From: Sulfitobacter sp.
Lineage (GTDB): Bacteria > Pseudomonadota > Alphaproteobacteria > Rhodobacterales > Rhodobacteraceae
Direction of reading: 5' to 3'
DNA length: 5,609 nucleotides
NCBI GenBank assembly: GCA_024636395.1
Contig: JAGXHD010000021.1
Coordinates: forward strand, 1-5,609
This document shows, in pieces, positions 1 through 5,511 of the stretch. Both the position numbers and the translations under genes were made by a program. Each line of letters starts with the position of its first letter. Within the stretch, counting starts at the first letter, position 1. The notes under the pieces are model-generated. The model made no database searches. It saw only the letters and a program-made list of their open reading frames with translations, and was not told the DNA's origin.

Positions 1-424
1 GATCTAGCTTGCGCTCCAACAGGTCGGCGCGCAGGTTGATCGAGATATCCACCATCAGATCGACGTTGACGCGCGGGTATCGCTCGCTGAACGCCTTGAG
101 GAAGTCGGGCAACCAGGCTTGCGCGATAGTCTCGGACGCGCCTACGCGGAACAACCCTTCGGTCTGGGAGGGATTGGCGACGCGCTGTTTGATCTCCTCC
201 TCCACAAAGAGCATCTGCTCGGCGTAGGTCAGCAGCAGAGTGCCGTGCTTGGTCAGGACCAGCGCGCCCGGACCGCGCTCAAAGAGAGAGACGCGCAACT
301 CCTGCTCGAGATTGGCGATGCGGGTAGAGACGGCGGGCTGCGACAGGTGCAGGCGCGCGGCGGCCTTGCGAAAGCCGCCAAGCCGCGCCACCCAGAGAAA
401 GGTTCTGATTTGATCGAATGTCAT
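1..424 (-). CDS. LysR-family transcriptional regulator, N-terminal part (cut by window edge)
   Basis: Reading the minus strand from the ATG at 424-422 gives 141 codons with no stop before the window edge. The protein starts MTFDQIRTFLWVARLGG. It carries the typical LysR winged helix-turn-helix at about residues 17-45 (AAARLHLSQPAVSTRIANLE, then LFERG), a linker helix at about residues 60-85, and the start of the effector-binding domain (GLFRVGASETIAQAWLP). Family members are usually about 300 residues, so roughly half is missing. These proteins are cytoplasmic DNA-binding regulators that often control a divergently transcribed neighbour, usually with a small-molecule inducer. Here the neighbour is the alcohol dehydrogenase/acyl-CoA ligase operon starting at 577, which makes it the likely target (inference). 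No strong Shine-Dalgarno precedes the ATG. The start is chosen because it places the family's usual N-terminus at residue 1. The ligand cannot be told from this fragment. Confidence 0.93.
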   Translation of the reverse strand, partial: MTFDQIRTFLWVARLGGFRKAAARLHLSQPAVSTRIANLEQELRVSLFERGPGALVLTKHGTLLLTYAEQMLFVEEEIKQRVANPSQTEGLFRVGASETIAQAWLPDFLKAFSERYPRVNVDLMVDISINLRADLLERKLD

Positions 425-430
425 GGCAAG

Positions 431-445
431 ATTGATAACTTGAAT
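431..445. promoter_or_regulatory. Candidate LysR-type box (T-N11-A)
   Basis: ATTGATAACTTGAAT has ATT/AAT ends and fits the loose T-N11-A consensus of LysR operators (T432, A444). The symmetry is imperfect, and such a short pattern is common by chance in AT-rich DNA. Its place just upstream of the lysR start would suit autoregulation. The support is position plus pattern only. Confidence 0.25.
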
Positions 446-520
446 TGAATTCTGCGCAAAACGATAACATTGACCGTGGCAATAATTGGGCTGTCGCTGC
501 GTAAGGCGGGGCAAAAACCA

Positions 521-573
521 ATGGACACGCCGCACGATTTTTGACCTTATTTTGTCCATGCGAACGGGGACAA
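521..573. promoter_or_regulatory. Nested GGACA/TGTCC inverted repeats upstream of the dehydrogenase gene
   Basis: Three related half-sites lie just before the dehydrogenase gene: ATGGACA (521-527), TTGTCCAT (552-559) and GGACAA (568-573). The first and second form a perfect 7-bp inverted repeat (521-527 with 553-559) separated by 25 bp. The second and third form a perfect 6-bp inverted repeat (552-557 with 568-573) with a 10-bp spacer. The last half-site overlaps the presumed Shine-Dalgarno of the gene (GGGGA at 566-570). The cluster could be an operator, or two mutually exclusive hairpins in the leader RNA. No known regulator is recognised. Confidence 0.35.
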
Positions 574-576
574 TGC

Positions 577-2205
577 ATGGCGTATGATTATGTGATCGTC
601 GGGGGCGGATCAGGCGGCGCCACGCTCGCTGCGCGCCTGACCGAGGATCCCTCCATTACCGTATGCCTGCTGGAAGCAGGGGGCACCGGCGAGCATTTGC
701 TCATCCGGACGCCCGCTGCAGTGGTGGCGATGCTGCCCGGTTGGGGCAAGATCTCTAACTGGGCCTTCCGGACGGTGCCGCAAAAGGGGCTGAACGGTCG
801 GCAGGGCTACCAGCCGCGTGGCCGTGCGCTGGGCGGATCGAGCGCCATAAACGCGATGCTTTACGTGCGCGGCCAGCGCGAGGATTACGACGGCTGGGCT
901 GCACAGGGCTGCGCTGGATGGGACTGGGATAGCGTTCTGCCCTATTTCCTGCGCGCTGAGAGCCATGAGGACGGTGCGGGGGACCTGCACGGCGGGACTG
1001 GGCCGCTCCAGGTCTCGCACCAGCGATCGCCGCGCCCCATCCCGCGGGCGTTCATCGCGGCCGCACGCGCACTCCAGCACCGTGAAGTGGCTGATTTCAA
1101 TGGTGGCGATAATGAGGGCGTGGGCCTCTATCAGGTGACGCAATTCCACGATGCGGCCCGCCGGGGCGAGCGATGCTCTGCCGCCGCCGCCTATCTGCAT
1201 CCTGTCATGGACCGCCCGAACCTCACCGTGATCACCCGCGCGCAGGCAACGCGCCTGTCGCTGGAGGGCAAACGGGCGACCGGGGTGCATTACCGGCAGG
1301 CAAAGCGGGACAAGCATGTCGAGGCCGCCCGCGAAGTGATCCTGTGCGGTGGCGCGTTCAATTCGCCGCAGCTGTTGCAGCTGTCGGGGATCGGGCGGGC
1401 GGAAGATCTCGAGCCGCATGGCGTCAAGATGGTGCACGCGCTTCCCGGTGTGGGCCAGAACCTGCAAGACCACCTCGATTTCACGCTCGCCTATAAATCC
1501 AAAGACACCGATAATTTCGGGATCGGGTTGCGGGGGACCGTCAATCTGGTCCGTCACATGCTGGAGTGGCGCAAGACGGGCGGGGGAATGTTGGCGACGC
1601 CCTTCGCCGAAGGGGCTGCGTTTCTCAAGACGGGCAGCGACGTCGCGCGCCCGGATATCCAGATCCATTTCGTGATTTCCGTGGTCGATGATCACGCGCG
1701 CAAGCTGCATCCGGGATATGGCTACAGTTGCCATGTCTGCGTGCTGCGCCCCGCTTCGCGCGGGAGCGTGACGCTCGCCAGTGCCGATCCGCTTGCCGCG
1801 CCGGTGATTGATCCCAATTACCTCGCTGAGCGCGCGGATCTGGACACGCTGATCAAGGGCGCAAAGATGGCGCGCCGGATCATGCAGACCCCGCCGATGG
1901 CAGGCTTTGCGCATAAGGAGCTTTTCGGTATCCGGGACGGTATGAGCGATGCCGACTGGGAGCAGATCATCCGTGCGCGGGCCGATACGATCTACCATCC
2001 GGTTGGTACTTGCCGGATGGGCGTGGACGCGCTCGCCGTGGTCGACCCTGAATTGCGGGTGCATGGGATGGAAAGGCTTCGGGTGGTCGATGCCTCCGTC
2101 ATGCCTCATGTGACCAGCGGAAACACCAACGCGCCAACGATCATGATCGCCGAGCGTGCCGCAGATATGATAAAAGCAGACGCCGCGCGCCGTGTGGCCG
2201 CATAG
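577..2205 (+). CDS. alkJ: GMC-family FAD-dependent alcohol dehydrogenase (AlkJ-like)
   Basis: The 542-residue protein belongs to the glucose-methanol-choline oxidoreductases. In order it shows the FAD-binding Rossmann motif GGGSGG (residues 9-14) with ribose-binding E33 (LLEAGG), GMC signature 1 (about 81-105, RGRALGGSSAINAMLYVRG), signature 2 (259-273, GAFNSPQLLQLSGIG), and the C-terminal active site HPVGTCRMG with H474 and N518 in GNTNAP. That pair matches the His/Asn pair of choline oxidase. Length and many blocks (GVGLYQVTQ, NLQDHLD, HPGYGYSCHVC, IDPNYL) resemble Pseudomonas AlkJ, which oxidises medium-chain alcohols to aldehydes and feeds electrons to the respiratory chain. Start: ATG 577 gives MAYDYVIVG, the usual family N-terminus, with GGGGA 6 nt upstream. 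The in-frame TTG at 541 lacks a comparable site. It is the first gene of an operon, with the AlkK-like ligase 21 nt downstream. The GMC fold is certain. The substrate is inferred; choline, polyethylene-glycol or hydroxypropionate-type dehydrogenases are alternatives. Confidence 0.93.
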   Translation: MAYDYVIVGGGSGGATLAARLTEDPSITVCLLEAGGTGEHLLIRTPAAVVAMLPGWGKISNWAFRTVPQKGLNGRQGYQPRGRALGGSSAINAMLYVRGQREDYDGWAAQGCAGWDWDSVLPYFLRAESHEDGAGDLHGGTGPLQVSHQRSPRPIPRAFIAAARALQHREVADFNGGDNEGVGLYQVTQFHDAARRGERCSAAAAYLHPVMDRPNLTVITRAQATRLSLEGKRATGVHYRQAKRDKHVEAAREVILCGGAFNSPQLLQLSGIGRAEDLEPHGVKMVHALPGVGQNLQDHLDFTLAYKSKDTDNFGIGLRGTVNLVRHMLEWRKTGGGMLATPFAEGAAFLKTGSDVARPDIQIHFVISVVDDHARKLHPGYGYSCHVCVLRPASRGSVTLASADPLAAPVIDPNYLAERADLDTLIKGAKMARRIMQTPPMAGFAHKELFGIRDGMSDADWEQIIRARADTIYHPVGTCRMGVDALAVVDPELRVHGMERLRVVDASVMPHVTSGNTNAPTIMIAERAADMIKADAARRVAA

Positions 2206-2226
2206 ATAGAACAGGAGAAAGACCCA

Positions 2227-3843
2227 ATGCTTGGACAAATGATGCAGATGCCGCTCACGATCGGCAGCTTGATCGACCACGCCGCCCGGTTTCACACGGC
2301 GGGCGAGATCGTCTCGGTAGAGACGGCGGGAGGGACCGAGACGACAACTTGGGGACAGGTCGGCGTCAATGCCCGCCGCCTCGCCTCGGCGCTGGGCAAG
2401 CTGGGGCTGGAGCAGGGCGCGCGCTGTGGTACAATTGCGTGGAACAATCGGCGGCACCTCGAGATTTACTTCGGTGTCGCGGGCGGCGGTTTCGTCTGCC
2501 ACACAATCAATCCTCGTATGGGCCCCGAGCAGATGGTCTATGTGATCAACCACGCGGAAGATCAGGTGCTGTTCATCGACGCGACGTTCGTGCCTGCAGC
2601 GGCCAAACTCGCCCCGGCGCTGAAGCATTGCAAATACATCGTGATGCTGGGCCCGCGTGATGACGCGGCGGCTGCGGCGCTGCCAGATCTCAAGTTTTTC
2701 GACGAACTGCTGGAGACCGGTGATCCGGATCAGCCTTGGCCCGAGATCGACGAGAATTCCGCGTCCAGCCTGTGCTATACCTCCGGCACCACCGGCGATC
2801 CCAAAGGCGTGCTCTACTCGCACCGCTCGACGGTGCTGCACACGCTTGCGGGCAACCAGCCTGACGGTATCAACATCTCCGCCATGGATACGGTCCTGCC
2901 GGTGGTGCCCATGTTTCACGTCAATGCCTGGGGCGTGCCCTATATCGCCGCCATGACCGGCTGCAAGCTGGTGCTGCCCGGCCCAAACCTCGACGGCAAA
3001 AGCCTCGTGAACCTCATCGACAGCACGCAGACCACGCTGGCGCTGGGCGTGCTCACGATCTGGATGGGGCTGCTGGGAGCGCTCAAGGAGACCGGATCAA
3101 AGGTGCCGAGCCTGACGCGCACGGTGGTTGGTGGCTCCGCTCTGCCGCCCTCGATGATTCCGAAATTCGCTGAATACGGCGTTGAACTGGTTCATGCTTG
3201 GGGCATGACGGAAACCTCTCCCTTGGGGTCGATGAACCAGCTGTTGCAACGCCACAAAGCACTGAGTGCCGAGGAGCAAGCTGAGATCCGGCTGGGGCAG
3301 GGGCGGCCACCCTTCGGTGTCGATCTGCGCATCGTTGATGAGGAGGGCCACACGCTGCCGCACGACGGAAAGACGCAAGGCGATCTGCAAGTTCGCGGGC
3401 CCTGGATTGTCGATACGTACTTCGGCAAGGAAAAGACCGCGCTGACTGCCGACGGCTGGTTCGATACCGGAGATGTGGCCACGATCAACGCGCAGGGTTT
3501 CATGATCATCCGCGATCGCTCCAAGGACATCATCAAATCGGGTGGTGAATGGATTTCCACCGTGACGCTGGAGAATATTGCGATATCGCACCCGGCGATT
3601 GCCAACGCCGCCGCTATTGCTGCCGCTCACGAGAAATGGGACGAGCGCCCCGTGCTGGTGGCGATCAAAGCGGGGGACGTGAGCGAAGAGGAGCTGCTTG
3701 CGTTCTACAAGGGCAAGGTCGAGAGCTGGCAGATCCCAGACCGCGTGATATTCGTGGACGAGCTGCCCATCGGTTCGACGGGCAAGGTTCAGAAGAACAA
3801 ACTGCGTGATGAATTCAGCAGGGTCCTTGTGGACGCACCATAG
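2227..3843 (+). CDS. alkK: AMP-forming acyl-CoA ligase (AlkK-like, medium-chain fatty acid CoA ligase)
   Basis: The 538-residue protein is a full-length member of the ANL adenylate-forming family. It activates a carboxylic acid with ATP to an acyl-adenylate and then to an acyl-CoA. Visible core motifs are the ATP-binding loop YTSGTTGDPKG (184-194), PMFHVNAWG (228-236), WGMTET (325-330), GWFDTGD (410-416), the hinge and CoA region RDRSKDIIKSGGEWIS (429-444), and catalytic lysine K520 in GSTGK. The start MLGQMM and the segments IAWNNRRHLEIYFGV and CHTINPRMGPEQM closely resemble Pseudomonas AlkK, and no signal peptide is seen. AGGAG at 2213-2217 lies 9 nt before the ATG, and only 21 nt separate it from the dehydrogenase stop, so co-transcription is likely. 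Marine relatives of this subfamily include DmdB, the 3-methylmercaptopropionate-CoA ligase, so the acid could be a short sulfur-containing one rather than a fatty acid. The 3' end overlaps the convergent Hint gene by 29 nt. Confidence 0.94.
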   Translation: MLGQMMQMPLTIGSLIDHAARFHTAGEIVSVETAGGTETTTWGQVGVNARRLASALGKLGLEQGARCGTIAWNNRRHLEIYFGVAGGGFVCHTINPRMGPEQMVYVINHAEDQVLFIDATFVPAAAKLAPALKHCKYIVMLGPRDDAAAAALPDLKFFDELLETGDPDQPWPEIDENSASSLCYTSGTTGDPKGVLYSHRSTVLHTLAGNQPDGINISAMDTVLPVVPMFHVNAWGVPYIAAMTGCKLVLPGPNLDGKSLVNLIDSTQTTLALGVLTIWMGLLGALKETGSKVPSLTRTVVGGSALPPSMIPKFAEYGVELVHAWGMTETSPLGSMNQLLQRHKALSAEEQAEIRLGQGRPPFGVDLRIVDEEGHTLPHDGKTQGDLQVRGPWIVDTYFGKEKTALTADGWFDTGDVATINAQGFMIIRDRSKDIIKSGGEWISTVTLENIAISHPAIANAAAIAAAHEKWDERPVLVAIKAGDVSEEELLAFYKGKVESWQIPDRVIFVDELPIGSTGKVQKNKLRDEFSRVLVDAP

Positions 3844-4873
3844 CGTTCTGCAAGACACGAGATCGGGCCGCTGCAGAGGGCGCTGCGGCCGCTCCGCCGC
3901 CACGAAATAACAATTGCGCCTCGTGCATGGACAGAAACGGGCGTGCGGCTGTGGCGTGCTGCAGTATGCCTGATTGCTCGGCAAGGAATTTTGCGCCCGG
4001 GGGCGTGGATAACAGTGTTCGGGTGCTTTCGTCACCCAGGTAAAGACTTTCGCAACGCGCGCCCTCTGCGTCCAGAATATGGTGGTGTTGCAAAAGAAGG
4101 TGGACATATGTGATGCGCGTGCAGTCCTGCAACCGAACGGACTGACCATCCACAAAGACGCGTGCCGGTGCCAGCGCTTCTTCCAGAGCGAAGAGCATCT
4201 GCAATTGCGCAGACTTCACCACAACACGATGCTGCTGTGAAAGCCGCAGGGGGCGCTGATTGCCGATCGTGCCGGGTGCAAAGCATACCGGCGCGGCGCT
4301 GCCTTGGCCTGCACCCGACCACTTGGAGGCCCATAGCAAAGGTGCCGCCTCCCCGTCACATACGCTGATCATCTCGCCGGGAACCAGTGTATCTGCCTGG
4401 CGATACCCTGTGGGGGTCCTTATTCCGGTCTCCGAAGCGAAGCATACAAAGCTGTGCGTATAGTTGGGCTGAGTATCCGAGGTAAAGAATTGAGGCTCCG
4501 CAGAGGGGTTATAGTTGTCTGCATACCACTGCTCGAGGTTGTAGCCGGGCGTCCAGATTATTTGTGCAGGATTGCCATTTTCGTCTATACCATCGAATAC
4601 GACGACCCCGCCGCCGCCGCCGGGAGCCAGATCCGAGCGGACCACGACAGCGTTCAGAATAGTACCGCCGCCACCCTGACCGCCCCAGCTCACATCGTAG
4701 GTGTCTCCCAGATCGAAGCGGCGCGGATCACGGTCCCCGTCCTTGGTCGTAATGACAAGGTCCTTGGAGCCCTGCGGGGGGTTATCAAACCGCGACTTGC
4801 CTGGTGATGTGTTTACATTGCTGCCTGTTGCGGCCGCAAACTCGGTGTCGATCCCTACTATTTGAAATGCCAT
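3815..4873 (-). CDS. Hint-domain (Hedgehog/intein-type) protein
   Basis: The 352-residue protein has a C-terminal Hint domain of the bacterial Hint_2 type, about residues 143-285. The domain opens with VCFASETGIRTPTG, where C144 is the expected nucleophile. It continues with ADTLVPGE, a block B-like LSQQHRVVV with H215 (S-x-x-H in place of the usual T-x-x-H), LFALEEALAPARVFVDGQSV, and ITYVHLLLQHHHILDAEGA followed by ESLYLGD. Hint folds carry out self-cleavage or protein splicing in inteins and Hedgehog proteins, but the role of these stand-alone bacterial versions is largely unknown. Residues 1-140 look beta-rich with Gly-rich loops (GGQGGGG, PGGGGG). No signal peptide, membrane segment or RTX calcium repeat is seen. 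The tail after about residue 285 is Ala-rich and ends in Cys. The ATG at 4873 is preceded by AAAGGGGG. The gene converges on the ligase gene and overlaps its last 29 nt. Activity is inferred only. Confidence 0.88.
   Translation of the reverse strand: MAFQIVGIDTEFAAATGSNVNTSPGKSRFDNPPQGSKDLVITTKDGDRDPRRFDLGDTYDVSWGGQGGGGTILNAVVVRSDLAPGGGGGVVVFDGIDENGNPAQIIWTPGYNLEQWYADNYNPSAEPQFFTSDTQPNYTHSFVCFASETGIRTPTGYRQADTLVPGEMISVCDGEAAPLLWASKWSGAGQGSAAPVCFAPGTIGNQRPLRLSQQHRVVVKSAQLQMLFALEEALAPARVFVDGQSVRLQDCTRITYVHLLLQHHHILDAEGARCESLYLGDESTRTLLSTPPGAKFLAEQSGILQHATAARPFLSMHEAQLLFRGGGAAAAPSAAARSRVLQNAMVRPQGPC
3866..3890 (+). terminator. GC-rich hairpin just after the ligase gene, possible terminator
   Basis: GGCCGCTGC (3866-3874) and GCTGCGGCC (3882-3890) pair in 8 of 9 positions around a 7-nt loop, starting 23 bp past the ligase stop codon. 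It would make a stable RNA hairpin in the operon transcript. No T-tract follows, so it is not a classical intrinsic terminator. It also lies inside the coding region of the convergent Hint gene, where an Ala-rich stretch could produce it by codon composition alone. Confidence 0.3.
4608..4622. repeat. (CCG)5 trinucleotide repeat inside the Hint gene
   Basis: Five CCG units in tandem on the plus strand encode the Gly run (about residues 85-89) in the N-terminal part of the Hint protein. Gain or loss of units would change the Gly loop length without shifting the frame. A second Gly-rich loop lies about 20 residues nearer the N-terminus. Confidence 0.6.
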
Positions 4874-4877
4874 GATG

Positions 4878-4891
4878 CCCCCTTTCGGGGA
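4878..4891 (-). promoter_or_regulatory. Hairpin with GAAA tetraloop enclosing the Shine-Dalgarno of the Hint gene
   Basis: Read on the minus strand the leader is TCCCC-GAAA-GGGGG, ending 4 nt before the ATG at 4873. Four C-G pairs plus one U-G pair close a GNRA-type GAAA loop. The 3' arm is the only purine-rich stretch that can serve as ribosome-binding site (AAGGGG, about 5 nt spacing). When folded, the hairpin would hide that site. This could give temperature- or factor-dependent translation, but the stem is short and a fortuitous match is possible. Confidence 0.4.
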
Positions 4892-4893
4892 GC

Positions 4894-4965
4894 AAATACG
4901 GCATATTGTTTTTCCAACAGGTGAATTCAGGGAAGTAAAATATAAAGAATTTTAGATGTTTCTGG
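4894..4965 (-). promoter_or_regulatory. AT-rich leader, probable promoter region of the Hint gene
   Basis: The stretch upstream of the Hint gene is much richer in A and T than its surroundings. Read on the minus strand it offers -10-like hexamers TAAAAT and TATATT close together. No matching -35 hexamer stands out, so I do not assign exact elements. No translated frame here looks like a protein. Confidence 0.35.
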
Positions 4966-4999
4966 AGAGAAGCAGCCGGAGCGCTGTGGGCATGCTTGA

Positions 5000-5256
5000 C
5001 GACCCTGGCCCAGACCTTTGGGACTTTTGGCGACACCGGCTGCCTTGATCATCAGCAACGGCGAGATGAACACATTCTGTCCTGATACACGGATCATCGG
5101 GGCCGCTGCACCGGTCGCCTCGCAGGTCGTTTCGATGGGCACCTTGGTGTGGTGTGGTCTATCCCCTATGCCTCCGATGTGATCGTGTGCAATACGCTGG
5201 CCTCAGGTAATGTTGACCCGATAAAACCCACCTTGCAACTGGTCTTGCCGGGCTGA
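5000..5256 (+). pseudogene. Decayed reading frame with a frameshift, product not recognised
   Basis: One plus-strand frame is open from 5000 and reads naturally from about 5042 (ALIISNGEMNTFCPDTRI, then APVASQVVSMGTLVW). It breaks at 5146-5155, where GGTGT occurs twice in tandem. Removing one 5-bp copy joins TTG GTG TGG directly to TCT ATC CCC, and the frame continues as SIPYASDVIVCNTLASG to QLVLPG and a TGA at 5254-5256. Third-codon positions in the joined frame are mostly G or C, as expected for coding DNA in this genome. No start codon with a ribosome-binding site is visible, so the 5' part is probably lost or shifted again. The family is not recognised, and a sequencing error could mimic the frameshift. 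Minus-strand readings of the same DNA (for example from 5142) are only slightly less plausible, so the strand is not certain. Confidence 0.35.
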
Positions 5257-5391
5257 GGTGCGGTTGCCATGATGCTGGAATAATCCGCCCCGCAGCGCCA
5301 CCGCGCGACGGGGCGCGCTGCCTTGCCTTTCTCTGGCATGGAGAGCGCGCGGCATGACCCGTCACAAAGGACGGCAATTGCTCTTCAGGCG
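5257..5391. other. Gene-free stretch
   Basis: All frames here are short and have no start with a ribosome-binding site or recognisable protein. Apart from the inverted repeat at 5288-5321 and a 5-bp hairpin at 5359-5374 (CCGTC/GACGG), I see nothing in it. Confidence 0.4.
5288..5321. repeat. GC-rich inverted repeats downstream of the decayed frame
   Basis: Two alternative inverted repeats are interleaved: GCAGCGC (5292-5298) with GCGCTGC (5315-5321), and CCCCG (5288-5292) with CGGGG (5309-5313). They lie 32-65 bp after the TGA at 5256. A pyrimidine-rich tract follows on the plus strand but not a run of T, so a terminator role is possible but weak. Confidence 0.35.
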
Positions 5392-5511
5392 CTATGGAAA
5401 TCGCGGCCTGAATCTATCCCAGCCCGCCTTTTGGACGACGCGGTCAGTCTGCGTGAAGACAGTCTGCGCCGCTCCCACCCATAGTGCGACGTTGATGGAG
5501 CGGGTCATCAT
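5392..5511 (-). CDS. Possible small ORF, 39 residues, unknown
   Basis: A double ATG (5511-5506) on the minus strand is preceded by AAGGAG 6 nt upstream and a second AGGAG closer in, the best ribosome-binding signal in this part of the window. The product starts MMTRSINVALWVGAAQ and runs 39 residues to a TAG at 5394-5392, ending basic and aromatic (WDRFRPRFP). It may be a real small protein, a truncated gene, or chance. It overlaps the partial minus-strand frame at 5444-5608, so at most one of the two is likely to be coding across the overlap. No family is recognised. Confidence 0.25.
   Translation of the reverse strand: MMTRSINVALWVGAAQTVFTQTDRVVQKAGWDRFRPRFP

Larger units (their letters stand above)
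425..576. promoter_or_regulatory. Divergent intergenic control region between lysR and the dehydrogenase operon
   Basis: This 152-bp gap separates two divergent start codons and must hold the promoters of both transcription units. The part next to lysR (about 431-470) is clearly AT-richer than the flanking genes and contains the hexamer GATAAC twice, at 434-439 and 463-468. TTGACC occurs at 470-475 and again at 541-546, but neither has a convincing -10 hexamer at normal spacing, so I do not place exact promoters. The dehydrogenase side holds the half-site cluster annotated separately. Confidence 0.6.

Noticed and set aside
1..4. GATC at the first base, suggesting a Sau3AI clone end.
   Set aside because: A 4-bp match at one edge proves nothing, and the other edge shows no such site.
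541..579. Upstream in-frame TTG at 541 as start of the dehydrogenase.
   Set aside because: It would add 12 residues (Cys-rich, not family-like) before the FAD motif and has no ribosome-binding site. ATG 577 matches the family start.
610..2919. A 769-codon open frame on the minus strand across the dehydrogenase and most of the first half of the ligase gene.
   Set aside because: It lies opposite two unmistakable enzyme genes, has an Arg/His-rich composition typical of antisense frames in GC-rich DNA, and shows no known motif.
3097..4155. A 352-codon minus-strand frame spanning the ligase end and the Hint gene end.
   Set aside because: It is a shadow of both real genes in another phase, with no domain and no plausible start.
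4162..4807. Several plus-strand open frames opposite the Hint gene.
   Set aside because: The minus-strand Hint motifs are clear, and the plus-strand products show no protein-like features.
4785..5142. Minus-strand frames upstream of the Hint gene (for example the product starting MPIETTCEATG).
   Set aside because: They end in low-complexity AT-rich leader sequence and have no ribosome-binding site. The plus-strand reading with one 5-bp correction explains the segment somewhat better, though not decisively.
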